From Actinomycetospora corticicola (GTDB lineage Bacteria; Actinomycetota; Actinomycetes; Mycobacteriales; Pseudonocardiaceae): a stretch of DNA of 64,000 nt. Under the pieces are notes generated by a model that made no database searches, was not told the origin of the DNA, and saw only the letters and a list, made by a program, of their open reading frames with translations. The position numbers were made by a program, and so were the translations under genes. Of the stretch, positions 32,986 to 41,714 are shown piece by piece. Position 1 is the first letter of the stretch. The number at the start of each line of letters is the position of its first letter. The stretch is taken from positions 1,302,001 through 1,366,000 of the forward strand of contig NZ_JACCBN010000001.1 in assembly GCF_013409505.1 (NCBI RefSeq). Reading direction: 5' to 3'.

Positions 32986-33559
32986 GAGTTCGTCGCCCGA
33001 GACCCCGCCGGCCGACCGCGGCCGCACCCCCCGCCACCGACAGCACGCCCGAGGCCACGAGGACGACCGTCCCCCACCCCTCGAGCGCGCCGTCGGTGAG
33101 CACGGCGTGGCCGATGCCGAGCACCGTGGCGAGCAGGGCGAACCCGCCGTGCAGCAGCCGGAAGGTGGGCCCCGACCAGCCGAGCCGGCGCCGCGCCAGG
33201 CCGAGCAGCACGACGACGACGAGCAGCACGAGCGAGATCAGCGCCATCCGTGCCCGGGTGGGCCCGTCCGGCGACATCGCGAACAGCGCGTCGTCGGGGG
33301 AGAGCACCACCAGCGCGACCACGTGCACGCCCACCAGCGCCAGCACCGCGAGCCCGGTGGCGGTGTGCGCGCGCACGCGGCCGCGCACCAGCCACGGCTG
33401 GGCGGCCAGCCCGGCGACCGCGAGCACCGCGGTCACCGTGGAGACCACGAGGACGAGCGGGGCGCCGGCCAGGTGCGACGAGGTCAGCGCGACGACGAGG
33501 CCCGCGAGGCCGAGCACTCCCGCCGTCAGGAAGCCCGTCGTCCGGAAGCCCGCCCTCAC
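32909..33559 (-). CDS. Multi-pass membrane protein of unknown function
   Basis: 216 aa from the GTG at 33559, which overlaps the stop of the upstream secreted-protein gene (GTGA). About six helices: 7-25, 32-50, 65-85, 100-120, 130-150, 155-175. The Arg-rich C-terminal tail (180-216) is the part that overlaps the HxlR gene antisense by 77 bp. His in helix 3 (VGVHVVALV) and helix 5 (LLHGGFALL, GIGHAV) could bind heme, but this is weak. Probably works with the secreted protein encoded just upstream. Confidence 0.65.
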   Translation of the reverse strand: MRAGFRTTGFLTAGVLGLAGLVVALTSSHLAGAPLVLVVSTVTAVLAVAGLAAQPWLVRGRVRAHTATGLAVLALVGVHVVALVVLSPDDALFAMSPDGPTRARMALISLVLLVVVVLLGLARRRLGWSGPTFRLLHGGFALLATVLGIGHAVLTDGALEGWGTVVLVASGVLSVAGGAAAVGRRGLGRRTLSRRARAARASGTGPASAPPPTRPR

Positions 33560-34089
33560 GGCGAGAGCACCAGGTCGACCTGCGCGCCGGTGTCCCCGTC
33601 GCGCGTGACGTTCCGCAGGAACACCCGCCGCCAGGGCCCCGGGTCGTCGTAGCCCACGTGCACGTTGGGCTCCCCGAACTGCGCGACGAGGGGGTCGGTG
33701 TCGACCCGGTAGCGGCCCTGGTCGTCGGTGCGTACCGATGTGCGGTTGCGCTGCTCGCTCGCCGTCGCGGTCTGCGCCCAGACCTGGATGCGGACCCCGG
33801 GGACGGGACGGCAGGCCTCGTCGCGGACGGTGCCGGTGACGGTGAAGCCGGACCCGAGGGGGTTCGCCCAGGGCGCCTTCGGCACGTAGTTGTTGGTGCC
33901 GCCGGGGTTGGTCACCGTCGGCGCACAGGTCCCGGCGGCGAGCTCGGCGACCGACGGGCCCTCCGGGCCACTGGCGCGGACGCCCACGTCGCGGGCGCCC
34001 GTGCCGTGCAGCGAGCTGGTCGCGAGGAGCACGCCGACGACCCACACCACGGCGACGAACACCGTGATCGCGGCGGGGTGGGGCCTCAC
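33556..34089 (-). CDS. Secreted protein with intradiol-dioxygenase-like beta fold
   Basis: 177 aa, GTG at 34089. A signal peptide/anchor at 5-25. Residues 80-177 look like the beta-sandwich of intradiol dioxygenases (FTVTGTVRDEACRPVPGVRIQVWAQ, RTDDQGRYRVDTDP) ending in VHVGYDDPGPW, but the paired Tyr and His iron ligands are not all present. Exported members of this family often lack oxygenase activity. Coupled to the membrane protein downstream (GTGA). Divergent from an enoyl-CoA hydratase with a 33-bp gap. Confidence 0.65.
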   Translation of the reverse strand: MRPHPAAITVFVAVVWVVGVLLATSSLHGTGARDVGVRASGPEGPSVAELAAGTCAPTVTNPGGTNNYVPKAPWANPLGSGFTVTGTVRDEACRPVPGVRIQVWAQTATASEQRNRTSVRTDDQGRYRVDTDPLVAQFGEPNVHVGYDDPGPWRRVFLRNVTRDGDTGAQVDLVLSP

Positions 34090-34122
34090 ACCTCTACTGA
34101 ATCACGTGTCACGATCACTGCC

Positions 34123-34947
34123 ATGACCAGCGCCGCCGAGCCGCCCGTCCTCGTCGAGACCGACGACCAGGAGGCGGTGACCACCGTCCGGCTCAACCGC
34201 CCGGACAACCGCAACGCGCTGACCCTCGAGCTGAAGGTCGCCCTGCGCGACGCGCTGGAGGCCGTGGCCGACGACCCGTCGGTGCGCGCGGTGGTGCTCG
34301 CCTCCTCCGGCAAGGCGTTCTGCGTGGGCCAGGACCTGCGGGAGCACGCGGAGGCGCTGCGCTCCGGCGAGGACGGGGCGATCGGGGCCGACGCCCTCTC
34401 CACCGTCCCCGAGCACTACAACCGCATCGCGATGGCGCTGGGCTCCATGCGCAAGCCCGTCGTCTGCGCGATCAACGGCACGGCGGTCGGGGCCGGGCTC
34501 GGCTTCGCGCTCGCCTGCGACCTGCGGGTGGCGACGGCGGGGACGAAGTTCGCGACGGCGTTCGCGGGCATCGGCTTCGGCGGGGACTCCGGGCTCTCCG
34601 GGACCCTCGCGCATTGCGTGGGCTCCTCGCGGGCGACCGAGCTTCTCCTGCTCGGCGACACCTTCACCGCGGAGCAGGCCCGGGACTGGGGGATCGTCCG
34701 GGAGGTCGCGGAGACCCCCGAGGCGACCGACGCGGCCGCCCTCGCGCTGGCCCGTCGGCTCGCCGCGGGCCCGACGCTCGCCTTCGCCGAGATCAAGGCG
34801 GCCGTCGCGATGGGCACCGTGTCGTCGCTGCGCGAGGTCCTGGAGCACGAGGCGGCGGCGCAGGCCCGGCTGGGGGCCACCGAGGACCACCGCAACGCGG
34901 TCGACGCCTTCGTCGCGAAGGAGAAGCCCGTCTTCCGAGGTGCCTAG
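34123..34947 (+). CDS. Enoyl-CoA hydratase/isomerase (crotonase family)
   Basis: 274 aa. Crotonase fold with oxyanion-hole segments KAFCVGQDLREH and GTAVGAGLGFALACDLRVA. The active-site helix reads FAGIGFGGDSGLSGTLAHCVG; an Asp sits where PaaG-type isomerases have their catalytic Asp, so isomerase activity is possible. PaaG-like enzymes act in phenylacetate or fatty-acid degradation. The ATG start is only 33 bp from the divergent secreted-protein gene. The 3' end overlaps the XRE regulator gene by four bases. Confidence 0.85.
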   Translation: MTSAAEPPVLVETDDQEAVTTVRLNRPDNRNALTLELKVALRDALEAVADDPSVRAVVLASSGKAFCVGQDLREHAEALRSGEDGAIGADALSTVPEHYNRIAMALGSMRKPVVCAINGTAVGAGLGFALACDLRVATAGTKFATAFAGIGFGGDSGLSGTLAHCVGSSRATELLLLGDTFTAEQARDWGIVREVAETPEATDAAALALARRLAAGPTLAFAEIKAAVAMGTVSSLREVLEHEAAAQARLGATEDHRNAVDAFVAKEKPVFRGA

Positions 34948-35783
34948 CGGAGCACCTCCAGGCCGACCACCCGCAGCAGGTCGAGCTTCTCGGCGTCCTC
35001 GGTCCCCGGGGCCGCCGAGTAGACGATCAGGCGCTGGTCGTCCCGGGGGACCTCGAGCACGTCGCAGTCGAGGACGATCGGACCGATCCCCGGGACGTCG
35101 TAGCGCTTGCGGGCGACCCGGTCGTGCTCGACCGGGCGCGCGTCCCACAGCTCGGCGAAGCGCGGGTGAGTGCGGTACAGCTCGTCGACGATCCCGCGCA
35201 GCCGACGGTCCTGCGGATAGCGGGCCAACGCGGCCCGGGCCCGCGCGACCGCCGAGAGCTCCAGCCGGGAGTCGTCACCCTGCTCGTCGGTGGCGAGGCG
35301 GACCTCGCCCGCGAACTGCAGCCACAGCAGGTTGCGGCGCTCCCGCGGGACCGCCGACACGTCGCCCCACAGGGCGGCGAGCAGCGGGTTCCAGGCGAGG
35401 ACGTCCTCGCGGGCGCCGATGAGCATCGCCGGCAGGTCGTGCATCCGGTCGAGCAGGCGCAGCACCGACGGGCGGACGGTGTCACGGACCCGCTCGGGCC
35501 CCGGCAGCGGGACACCCGCCAGCGTGAAGAGGTGGGTGGTCTCGGCCGGGGTCAGCCGGAGCGCGCGGGAGAGTGCTCCGAGCACGGACTCCGACGGGTG
35601 CGGCCCGCGGTCCTGCTCGAGCCGGACGACGTAGTCGACCGACACCCCGGCCAGCTGCGCGACCTCCTCGCGCCGCAGCCCCGGGGTGCGCCGCCGCGGG
35701 CCCGCGGGCAGGCCCACGTCGGCCGGGGTGAGGCGCTCACGCCACTGGCGCAGCGCCGCGGCGAGTTCTCCGGTGTCGCTCAC
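34944..35783 (-). CDS. XRE-family regulator with MmyB-like ligand-binding domain
   Basis: 279 aa from the GTG at 35783. N-terminal HTH at about 32-85 (RRTPGLRREEVAQLAGVSVDYVVRLEQDRG), then the MmyB-like PAS-type domain (about 108-275, containing AREDVLAWNPLLAALWG). Such proteins often control an adjacent divergent reductase and may bind fatty-acid-like ligands. Divergent from the SDR at 35872. A palindrome in between (35821-35835) is the likely operator. Confidence 0.87.
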   Translation of the reverse strand: MSDTGELAAALRQWRERLTPADVGLPAGPRRRTPGLRREEVAQLAGVSVDYVVRLEQDRGPHPSESVLGALSRALRLTPAETTHLFTLAGVPLPGPERVRDTVRPSVLRLLDRMHDLPAMLIGAREDVLAWNPLLAALWGDVSAVPRERRNLLWLQFAGEVRLATDEQGDDSRLELSAVARARAALARYPQDRRLRGIVDELYRTHPRFAELWDARPVEHDRVARKRYDVPGIGPIVLDCDVLEVPRDDQRLIVYSAAPGTEDAEKLDLLRVVGLEVLR

Positions 35784-35820
35784 GGTCCCCAGCCTCCCCC
35801 ACCCGGAGGGTGCGGTGCCT

Positions 35821-35835
35821 GGGACCGTGGGTCCC
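35821..35835. promoter_or_regulatory. Operator candidate for the MmyB-like regulator
   Basis: GGGACC-GTG-GGTCCC, a perfect 6-bp inverted repeat, centred in the 88-bp gap between the divergent regulator and SDR genes. Confidence 0.5.
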
Positions 35836-35871
35836 TGGCTCGGGCCGGGCACCGGGCGCACGGTGATCGAC

Positions 35872-36552
35872 ATGACCACAGCACTCATCACCGGCGCCTC
35901 CCGGGGCATCGGCGCTCACGCCGCCCGTCGTCTCGCCGCGCAGGGCGTCACCGTCCTCGCCGGCGTCCGGAACCCGGACACCACGTCCTTCACCGAGGAG
36001 ACCATCCACCCGATCGCGCTCGACGTCGCCGACGACGCCTCCGTCGCCGCCGCCGTGAAGGAGGTCGAGGCGTCCTTCGGTGCCCTCGACGTCCTCGTCA
36101 ACAACGCCGGCATCGCGGGGAGCGAGGCCGCGCCCGCCGACACCGGTCCGGACGAGGTCCGCCAGGTGTTCGAGACCAACGTCGTCGGCCCGGTCCGCGT
36201 CACCCACGCCTTCCTGCCGCTGCTGCGCGCGGCGCAGCGGCCCCGGCTGGTCATGGTGTCCTCGCAGCTCGGCTCGCTGACCCTGATGGACGACGGCCGC
36301 TGGCAGAACTGGCCCCACCTGGCCTACCCGTCGTCGAAGGCGGCGCTGAACATGACCGCGGTGATGTACGCGAAGACGCTCCCCGAGGTCCTCGTCTCCG
36401 TCGTCAACCCCGGGTTCACCGCCACCGACTTCAACGGCCACCGCGGGCACCAGACCCTCGACGAGGGCACCGAGGCGCTCGTCGCCGCCGTGCTCGACAC
36501 CGCGGGGCCGTCCGGTCGGTCGTTCTCCCGCGAGGGCGTCACGCCCTGGTGA
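35872..36552 (+). CDS. Short-chain dehydrogenase/reductase
   Basis: 226 aa. Classical SDR: GASRGIG at 8-14, NNAG at 77-80, catalytic Ser131 (or 130), Tyr152 and Lys156 (AYPSSK). A short insert DGRWQNWPHL precedes Tyr152, as in several MmyB-associated SDRs. ATG at 35872. Likely controlled by the divergent XRE/MmyB regulator. The 3' end overlaps the convergent acyl-CoA synthetase by 14 bp. Confidence 0.88.
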   Translation: MTTALITGASRGIGAHAARRLAAQGVTVLAGVRNPDTTSFTEETIHPIALDVADDASVAAAVKEVEASFGALDVLVNNAGIAGSEAAPADTGPDEVRQVFETNVVGPVRVTHAFLPLLRAAQRPRLVMVSSQLGSLTLMDDGRWQNWPHLAYPSSKAALNMTAVMYAKTLPEVLVSVVNPGFTATDFNGHRGHQTLDEGTEALVAAVLDTAGPSGRSFSREGVTPW

Positions 36553-38197
36553 TCGTCTCCCGCAGGTCCCGCTTGAGGACCTTCCCGACGGCGTTGCGGG
36601 GCAGCGGGTCCGTCGTCGTCCGGATGGTCGACGGGGCGGCGAACGCCGCGATCCGCGAGGCCACCCGGTCGCGCAGCGCGGCCTCGTCGGGCGCGTGCCC
36701 GGGGGCGTGGACGACGACGGCGGCGACCTCCTCGCCGTAGGTCGGGTGCGGGATGCCGACGACGGCGGCGTCCAGCACACCGTCCACCTCGAGCAGCTCC
36801 GCCTCGACGGCGGCGCAGTAGACGTTCTCGCCGCCCCGGATCACGACGTCCTTGAGCCGGTCGACCACGCGGATCACCCCGTCGTCGACCCGCCCGAGGT
36901 CGCCGGTGCGGAACCAGCCGTCGACGAACGCCGCGGCCGTCGCCTCCGGCGCGTTCCAGTAGCCGCGGACCACGTTCGGCCCGCGGAACCACAGCTCGCC
37001 CACCTCGCCCTCGCCGAGATCGTTCCCGGACGACGGGTCGACCACCCGGACGTCCGCGCTCGGCACCGGTCGGCCCACCGCGTCGGGGGCGGCGACGTAC
37101 TCGTCGCCGGAGTTGAACGCGATGCCGGCGGTGGTCTCGGTCAGCCCGTAGCCGTTGCCCGGGGTCGCGACGGGCGCCGCCCGGCGCACGAGTTCGGGCG
37201 GGATCGGGGCGCCGCCCATGCCGATGTTCGTGAGGGTGGCGAGGTCACCCCGTCGTCCGGTGGCCTCCGCGACGCGCAGGAGGTCGCTCGCGACGGTCGG
37301 GACGCCGGCGACGCCGGTGAGCCCCTCGGCGGCGATGAGATCCAGCGCCTCGACGGCGTCCCAGCGGTACTGGGTGGCGAGGACCGACCCGGCCAGGGTC
37401 ATGTTCACCATCGCGCACAGCCCGGCGACGTGGAACATCGGGAACGCGAGCAACATCCCCGGCCGGTCGGGCGGCAGGACGCCGGTCACCCGGGCCCCGG
37501 CGGTCGCGAGGAGACCACGGTTGGCCACGTCGGTCAGCAGGTTCCGGTGGGTACCGATCGCGCCCTTGGGTCGGCCCGTCGTGCCGGACGTGTAGAGGAT
37601 GAAGGCGTCGTCGTCGGGGCCCGGTCGGTGGTCGGGCAGCGGGCCGTCGGCCGGGTCGCCCAGGAACGTCGCGAACGTCGTCCCTCCGGTCCCGCGCACC
37701 GTCACCACGTCGACGTCGTCGGGGGTCACCTCGCGCAGCACCGCGCTGCGCTCGCCGTCGGCCACGACGAGGCGCGGCCCGGCGTCGGCGACCGCGTGGG
37801 CGAGCTCCGCGGCCTGCCACCACGCGTTGAGGGGGACCACCACCAGCCCGGAGGTCCAGGCGGCCCAGCACAGCGCGGGCCACTCCGGGTAGTTGCGCAG
37901 GCAGACCGCCACCCGGTCGCCGGGGCGCAGGCCCGCCGCGGCGAAGCGGCGGGCGAGCGTCGCCACCCGGGCCCGGTGCTCGCCGAAGGTGACCCGCTCG
38001 CCGTCGTACAGGGTGAAGAGCCGGTCGTCGGGGACCGCGAGCGCCTCGTGCGCCTCGCGCAGGCTCTGTGGTCCGGTGACGTGCACCCGTAGTGGCACGC
38101 CCCGCACGACGGCCCCGGCCAGCTCGAACGGCCCGCCCGGACCGGTCAGCTCGGCGATCACGTCCGTGCGCGACGGTCCGGCCTCGTCGATGGACAC
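36539..38197 (-). CDS. Acyl-CoA synthetase (AMP-forming, ANL superfamily)
   Basis: 552 aa from the GTG at 38197; a frame open to 38329 adds an unlikely Pro/Arg-rich leader. ANL motifs: A3 YTSGTTGRPKGAIGTH, A5 GNGYGLTETTAG, A7 WFRTGDLGRVDDG, A8 RVVDRLKDVVIRGGENVYCAAVE, and the A10 Lys in PRNAVGKVLKRDL. Activates a carboxylic acid with ATP and CoA; length and motifs resemble medium- or long-chain and aryl-acid ligases. Monocistronic. Substrate not predictable. Confidence 0.88.
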   Translation of the reverse strand: MSIDEAGPSRTDVIAELTGPGGPFELAGAVVRGVPLRVHVTGPQSLREAHEALAVPDDRLFTLYDGERVTFGEHRARVATLARRFAAAGLRPGDRVAVCLRNYPEWPALCWAAWTSGLVVVPLNAWWQAAELAHAVADAGPRLVVADGERSAVLREVTPDDVDVVTVRGTGGTTFATFLGDPADGPLPDHRPGPDDDAFILYTSGTTGRPKGAIGTHRNLLTDVANRGLLATAGARVTGVLPPDRPGMLLAFPMFHVAGLCAMVNMTLAGSVLATQYRWDAVEALDLIAAEGLTGVAGVPTVASDLLRVAEATGRRGDLATLTNIGMGGAPIPPELVRRAAPVATPGNGYGLTETTAGIAFNSGDEYVAAPDAVGRPVPSADVRVVDPSSGNDLGEGEVGELWFRGPNVVRGYWNAPEATAAAFVDGWFRTGDLGRVDDGVIRVVDRLKDVVIRGGENVYCAAVEAELLEVDGVLDAAVVGIPHPTYGEEVAAVVVHAPGHAPDEAALRDRVASRIAAFAAPSTIRTTTDPLPRNAVGKVLKRDLRETITRA

Positions 38198-38382
38198 GAC
38201 CGGCAGTCTGCTCCGGATCGCGCGCGGCCGCGGACCGGCGGGCGGTCTGCCTCGGTTGTCGGAATCGTGCGGCCGCAGGAGTGACGGCGGGCACGATCGG
38301 GTAGGCCCCTCTCCTATGCCCGGGGGCACCGCCGCCGGGCCCCGTCCCGGCGTTCCTCTCGCCGGACGGCGAGGAGGCGGCC

Positions 38383-38646
38383 ATGACGCTCGAGGCGATC
38401 CCCACGCTGGACCCCACGCGCGCTCCCCGGAGGCCCGGACTGCCCGTGGACGCCCGCGGGACGCTGCCCGACGCCGCGACCCTGAGCTGCCGCCTGCACA
38501 GCGCCCTCGACCGGGCGGCCGGTGCGGGCCTCGACCTCGAACTGCACGTGGACGCCGAGCCGCTGCCCCCGGCGCTCACGCGCGTGGTGGCCTGCGCGCG
38601 CGAGAGCGCGGCCAGCCGCGGGGTGGATCTCCGCATCGTCAGCTGA
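38383..38646 (+). CDS. Small hypothetical protein
   Basis: 87 aa with a strong GAGGAGG ribosome site. The middle (TLSCRLHSALDRAAGAGLDLELHVDAEPLPPALTRVV) looks alpha/beta and soluble. No known motif. Flanked by a divergent acyl-CoA synthetase and a 300-bp gap, so expressed alone. Confidence 0.5.
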   Translation: MTLEAIPTLDPTRAPRRPGLPVDARGTLPDAATLSCRLHSALDRAAGAGLDLELHVDAEPLPPALTRVVACARESAASRGVDLRIVS

Positions 38647-38946
38647 GCCCTGCGTCACACCCACACGGCGGTAACCGATCGGGAGCCGTGCGGGGATTCA
38701 CCGCGACCTCTCAGGAATCCGCGGCGTGTCGCCCCGGTCGAGGCCGTCCCGTCCGGTTCGACCGGTCGGCACGGCTCGTCCGGTTCGTCAGTCTCTGGGT
38801 GAGAATGCCCAGCTCAGCGGCCCGGTCCCCGGCCGCGGGGAGTGGATCTCGGCGTGCAGACTCCTGGCGCCCCACCGCAACGGACCCGCTCCGTGGGCGT
38901 TGAGGGTGCGAGCAGTCCGCATCACCGATCGCGAAGGAACCACACC
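38647..38946. other. 300-bp intergenic leader before an L,D-transpeptidase
   Basis: No convincing ORF on either strand. It holds the promoter and probably a long 5' leader of the gene at 38947. I considered a c-di-AMP (ydaO-type) riboswitch, common before actinobacterial wall enzymes, but could not find its conserved core. Confidence 0.4.
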
Positions 38947-39474
38947 ATGGGTCGTCACCACCGGGACGCGTCGTCACCCTCGGGTGTCGCAGGAGCGCGA
39001 CTGCGGGTGGGCGCCGGGTCCCTCGGCGTGGTGGGCGTGAGCCTGCTGGCGCTGGGTGCGCCCGCGATCGCCGCTCCCGCCGCCGCTCCCGCGCCGGCCC
39101 CGGCCACCGCGCCGGGCAGTCAGACCCCCTGCGCGCCGACCGCGAAGGCGTGCGTCGACATCTCGGCCAAGAAGGCGTGGCTCACCGACGGCCACGGCAA
39201 GATCGTCTACGGCGCCGTGCCGATCACCACGGGCGGGAAGGGCTACGAGACGCCCACCGGCACCTTCTCGGTGATGTGGAAGGACAAGGACCACAAGTCC
39301 GGGGAGTACGACGGCGCCCCGATGAACAACTCGGTGTTCTTCGCGCCCGGCGACGCCTTCCACGAGGGCAGCCTGCAGCGGGACTCGGCGGGCTGCGTCC
39401 ACCTCTCGCACGACGCGTCGGAGAAGTTCTTCGACTACCTCAACGTCTACGACCAGGTGCAGATCGTCCCGTAG
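38947..39474 (+). CDS. Small secreted L,D-transpeptidase (YkuD domain)
   Basis: 175 aa. Signal peptide to about residue 44 (AIAAPA), an Ala/Pro linker, then a minimal YkuD domain with His139 and catalytic Cys150 in the DSAGCVHLS motif. No Ig or peptidoglycan-binding domain. A GAAGGA ribosome site precedes the ATG at 38947; the frame is open upstream but lacks homology. Likely edits cross-links or attaches proteins in the wall. It complements the larger enzyme at 16407-17603. Confidence 0.85.
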   Translation: MGRHHRDASSPSGVAGARLRVGAGSLGVVGVSLLALGAPAIAAPAAAPAPAPATAPGSQTPCAPTAKACVDISAKKAWLTDGHGKIVYGAVPITTGGKGYETPTGTFSVMWKDKDHKSGEYDGAPMNNSVFFAPGDAFHEGSLQRDSAGCVHLSHDASEKFFDYLNVYDQVQIVP

Positions 39475-39497
39475 CCCCGGGCTGGGAGGCTGCCCCC

Positions 39498-40544
39498 ATG
39501 GCCGCCACCCCGGACGAGCGCGACGAGCGCATCGCCCTGCTCCTGGACTACGAGAACCTCGCGATCGGGGCCCGGGAGGGCCTGGGCGTCTCCCCGTTCG
39601 ACCTCGGCCCGGTCGCCGACGCCCTCGCGGTGCGCGGCCGGGTCGTCGCGCGCCGGGCGTACGCCGACTGGTCCTCCTTCGACGAGGACCGTCGGCTGCT
39701 GGCCCGGGCGCAGGTCGAGCTCATCGACATCCCGCAGCGCCTCGGCGGGTCACGCAAGAACGCGGCCGACATCAAGATGGCCGTGGACGCCATCGAGATC
39801 GCCTACGAGCGGTCCTGGGTCACGACCTTCGCCATCGGCACCGGGGACTCCGACTTCACCCCGCTGGTGCACAAGCTGCGCGAGCTCGACAAGCGCGTGA
39901 TCGGGATCGGGGTGGCGTCCTCCACCTCCCGGCTCCTCCCGCCCGCATGCGACGAGTTCCTCTACTACGACCGGCTCGTCGACACCACGCCCCCCGCGCC
40001 CGCCCCCGAACCCGCGGCAGCACCTGCCGTCGGGAAGGAGGAGCCGTCGGAGCCCGAGGACGAGGAGGCGGTGGAGCGCCTGGTCACGCGCACTCTGTCG
40101 GGCCTCGCGCGACGGGGGGACGGGCCGGTGCTCGCGTCGCGGCTCAAGCGGGCGATGCTGCGCCAGGACCCGACCTTCGACGAGGCCGAGCACGGCTTCC
40201 GCGGGTTCGGCGAGCTGCTGCGCCACCTGCAGGAGCGACGGATCGTGGCGCTGGGGGAGGGGTCGGCCCACGGCGATCCCGAGGTGAGCTTCCCGGTCGA
40301 CGAGCCGGCCGAGGACGACGCGTTCCGCCTGCTGGCCGAGGTGGTCGGCGAGCTCGCGCGGCGCGACGGCACGGTGCCGCTGTCGGGGCTGAAGGACCAG
40401 GTGCGCAAACGGCGCGCCGACTTCAGCGAGAAGACCTACGGCTTTGCTTCTTTCCTGTCGTTCGCCAAGGCCGCGCGGGCCCGGGGCGTGGTGCGGATGG
40501 ACTGGGACGAGCGGGCGGGGGACTGGCGGCTGCGCCCGGCGTGA
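39498..40544 (+). CDS. NYN-domain ribonuclease-like protein with LOTUS/OST-HTH repeats
   Basis: 348 aa. The N-terminal NYN (PIN-like, LabA/DUF88) domain spans about 8-160, with acidic residues in LLLDYENL, NAADIKMAVDAIE and GTGDSDFTPLV that could bind metal. Two C-terminal OST-HTH-like modules (about 195-265 and 275-345) each contain a Tyr/His-Gly-Phe motif (EHGFRGFGELLRHL; TYGFASFLSFAKAA). Predicted RNA-binding nuclease. ATG 23 bp after the transpeptidase stop, with GGGAGG. Confidence 0.87.
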   Translation: MAATPDERDERIALLLDYENLAIGAREGLGVSPFDLGPVADALAVRGRVVARRAYADWSSFDEDRRLLARAQVELIDIPQRLGGSRKNAADIKMAVDAIEIAYERSWVTTFAIGTGDSDFTPLVHKLRELDKRVIGIGVASSTSRLLPPACDEFLYYDRLVDTTPPAPAPEPAAAPAVGKEEPSEPEDEEAVERLVTRTLSGLARRGDGPVLASRLKRAMLRQDPTFDEAEHGFRGFGELLRHLQERRIVALGEGSAHGDPEVSFPVDEPAEDDAFRLLAEVVGELARRDGTVPLSGLKDQVRKRRADFSEKTYGFASFLSFAKAARARGVVRMDWDERAGDWRLRPA

Positions 40545-40572
40545 TCCGCACATCTCATCGGTTGCTGAGGTA

Positions 40573-40602
40573 TTGACGGTGTGAGTCGAGGGGTCCTAGC
40601 GT
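40573..40602 (+). promoter_or_regulatory. Promoter of the cbtBA operon
   Basis: TTGACG at 40573-40578 and TAGCGT at 40597-40602 with an 18-bp spacer, a good SigA-type promoter. Only about 25 nt of leader remain before the ribosome site, too short for a cobalamin riboswitch. Confidence 0.6.
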
Positions 40603-40634
40603 CGATCACCCCACCCAGACCGAGGAGACCTCCC

Positions 40635-40844
40635 GTGACCTCTGCCGGCGCCGCCCGCGCCCGTGCCACCGCGACCACCGCGGTCGGCAACCTGCCCTCC
40701 CTGATCGGCGCCCTCGTCGTCGGGCTGCTGCTCTTCTACTTCGTCGGCTTCGACGAGGGCGCGACCTCGCTGTTCGGCAACACGATGGTCGTGCACGAGT
40801 TCGTCCACGACGCCCGCCACTTCCTGGGCTTCCCGTGCCACTGA
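40635..40844 (+). CDS. cbtB: CbtB-family cobalt transporter subunit
   Basis: 69 aa from the GTG at 40635 with a GAGGAG site. One membrane helix (about 20-38) and the CbtB C-terminal His motif VHEFVHDARHFLGFPCH, a probable metal-binding tail. Cbt proteins are predicted cobalt importers for B12 synthesis. The stop shares a base with the CbtA start. Confidence 0.88.
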   Translation: MTSAGAARARATATTAVGNLPSLIGALVVGLLLFYFVGFDEGATSLFGNTMVVHEFVHDARHFLGFPCH

Positions 40845-41689
40845 TGCACGCGAGGGCCGTCATCCCGCGGGCGGCGCTCGCGGGCGCGTCGGGCGACGTC
40901 GTCGCCTGGCTGTTCGCGCTCCTGTTCGCCGAGCCGCTGATCCAGGCCGCGATCGACTACGAGGCCGAACGAGGGGAGGCCGAGGCCGCGCTGGACGCCG
41001 CCGTCGGGATCGCGCCGCCGGAGGAGGCCCCGGAGATCTTCAGCCGGACCGTCCAGGGCGTGTGGGGCATCGGTGTGGGCATGGTGCTCGCCGGCGTCGC
41101 GCTGGGCCTGCTCTTCGCCGTGGTCTACACGCTCCTGCAAGGGAAGGTGTCGCTGCGGCCCCGGGCCCTGGCGCTCCTCGTGGCCGGGGCGGGGTTCCTG
41201 ACCCTCTACGCCACGCCGTTCGTCAAGTACCCGGCGAACCCGCCGGCGGTGGGGCACGACGAGACGATCGGCGACCGGTCGGCGCTGTTCCTGGTGATGG
41301 TGGTCGGGTCGGTGGTCGCGCTCGTCGTGGCCGGGCTCGTGGTCCGGGCGCTGCGGGAGCGGCTCGGCACCTGGAACGCCGTGCTCGTCGGCGGGCTCGC
41401 CTACGTCGTGCTGGTGGGCGTGCTCATGGCCGTGCTGCCGTCGCTCGGGGAGCTGGCCGCCAACGTGGCCACGTACGGGCCGGCGGTGTCCGAGACGCCG
41501 CAGCCACTGCGCGACCCGGTCGGGCGGATCGTGTTCCCCGGCTTCGACCCGGACGTCCTGTACTCGTTCCGCGTCTACGCGTTGACGGCGCAGATCCTGC
41601 TGTGGGGCGTGCTCGGTCTGGTGTTCGGCGCCCTGGCCGAGCGGACCGTCGACCCGCGGCCCTCGGAGCGGGCACTCGAGAGCGTCTGA
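40844..41689 (+). CDS. cbtA: CbtA-family cobalt transporter subunit
   Basis: 281 aa from the ATG at 40844 (TGATG overlap with cbtB). Six or seven membrane helices. The signature FVKYPANPPAVG between helices 3 and 4 and the DETIGDR loop are typical of CbtA. Together with CbtB it is predicted to import cobalt. The 58-bp repeat copy D follows the stop by 25 bp. Confidence 0.9.
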   Translation: MHARAVIPRAALAGASGDVVAWLFALLFAEPLIQAAIDYEAERGEAEAALDAAVGIAPPEEAPEIFSRTVQGVWGIGVGMVLAGVALGLLFAVVYTLLQGKVSLRPRALALLVAGAGFLTLYATPFVKYPANPPAVGHDETIGDRSALFLVMVVGSVVALVVAGLVVRALRERLGTWNAVLVGGLAYVVLVGVLMAVLPSLGELAANVATYGPAVSETPQPLRDPVGRIVFPGFDPDVLYSFRVYALTAQILLWGVLGLVFGALAERTVDPRPSERALESV

Positions 41690-41714
41690 GGTCCGGCCCC
41701 GCCCGGCCCGCCCC

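Noticed and set aside
38647..38946. Possible c-di-AMP riboswitch before the L,D-transpeptidase
   Set aside because: Position and gene type would fit, but I could not identify the conserved core or a convincing two-fold pairing. Needs a covariance search.
38711..38977. Minus-strand 88-codon open frame upstream of the L,D-transpeptidase
   Set aside because: No ribosome site, overlaps the transpeptidase start and has no recognisable domain.
40545..40634. Possible cobalamin riboswitch before cbtB
   Set aside because: The 90-bp gap contains a good promoter close to the gene and lacks a B12-box-like core.
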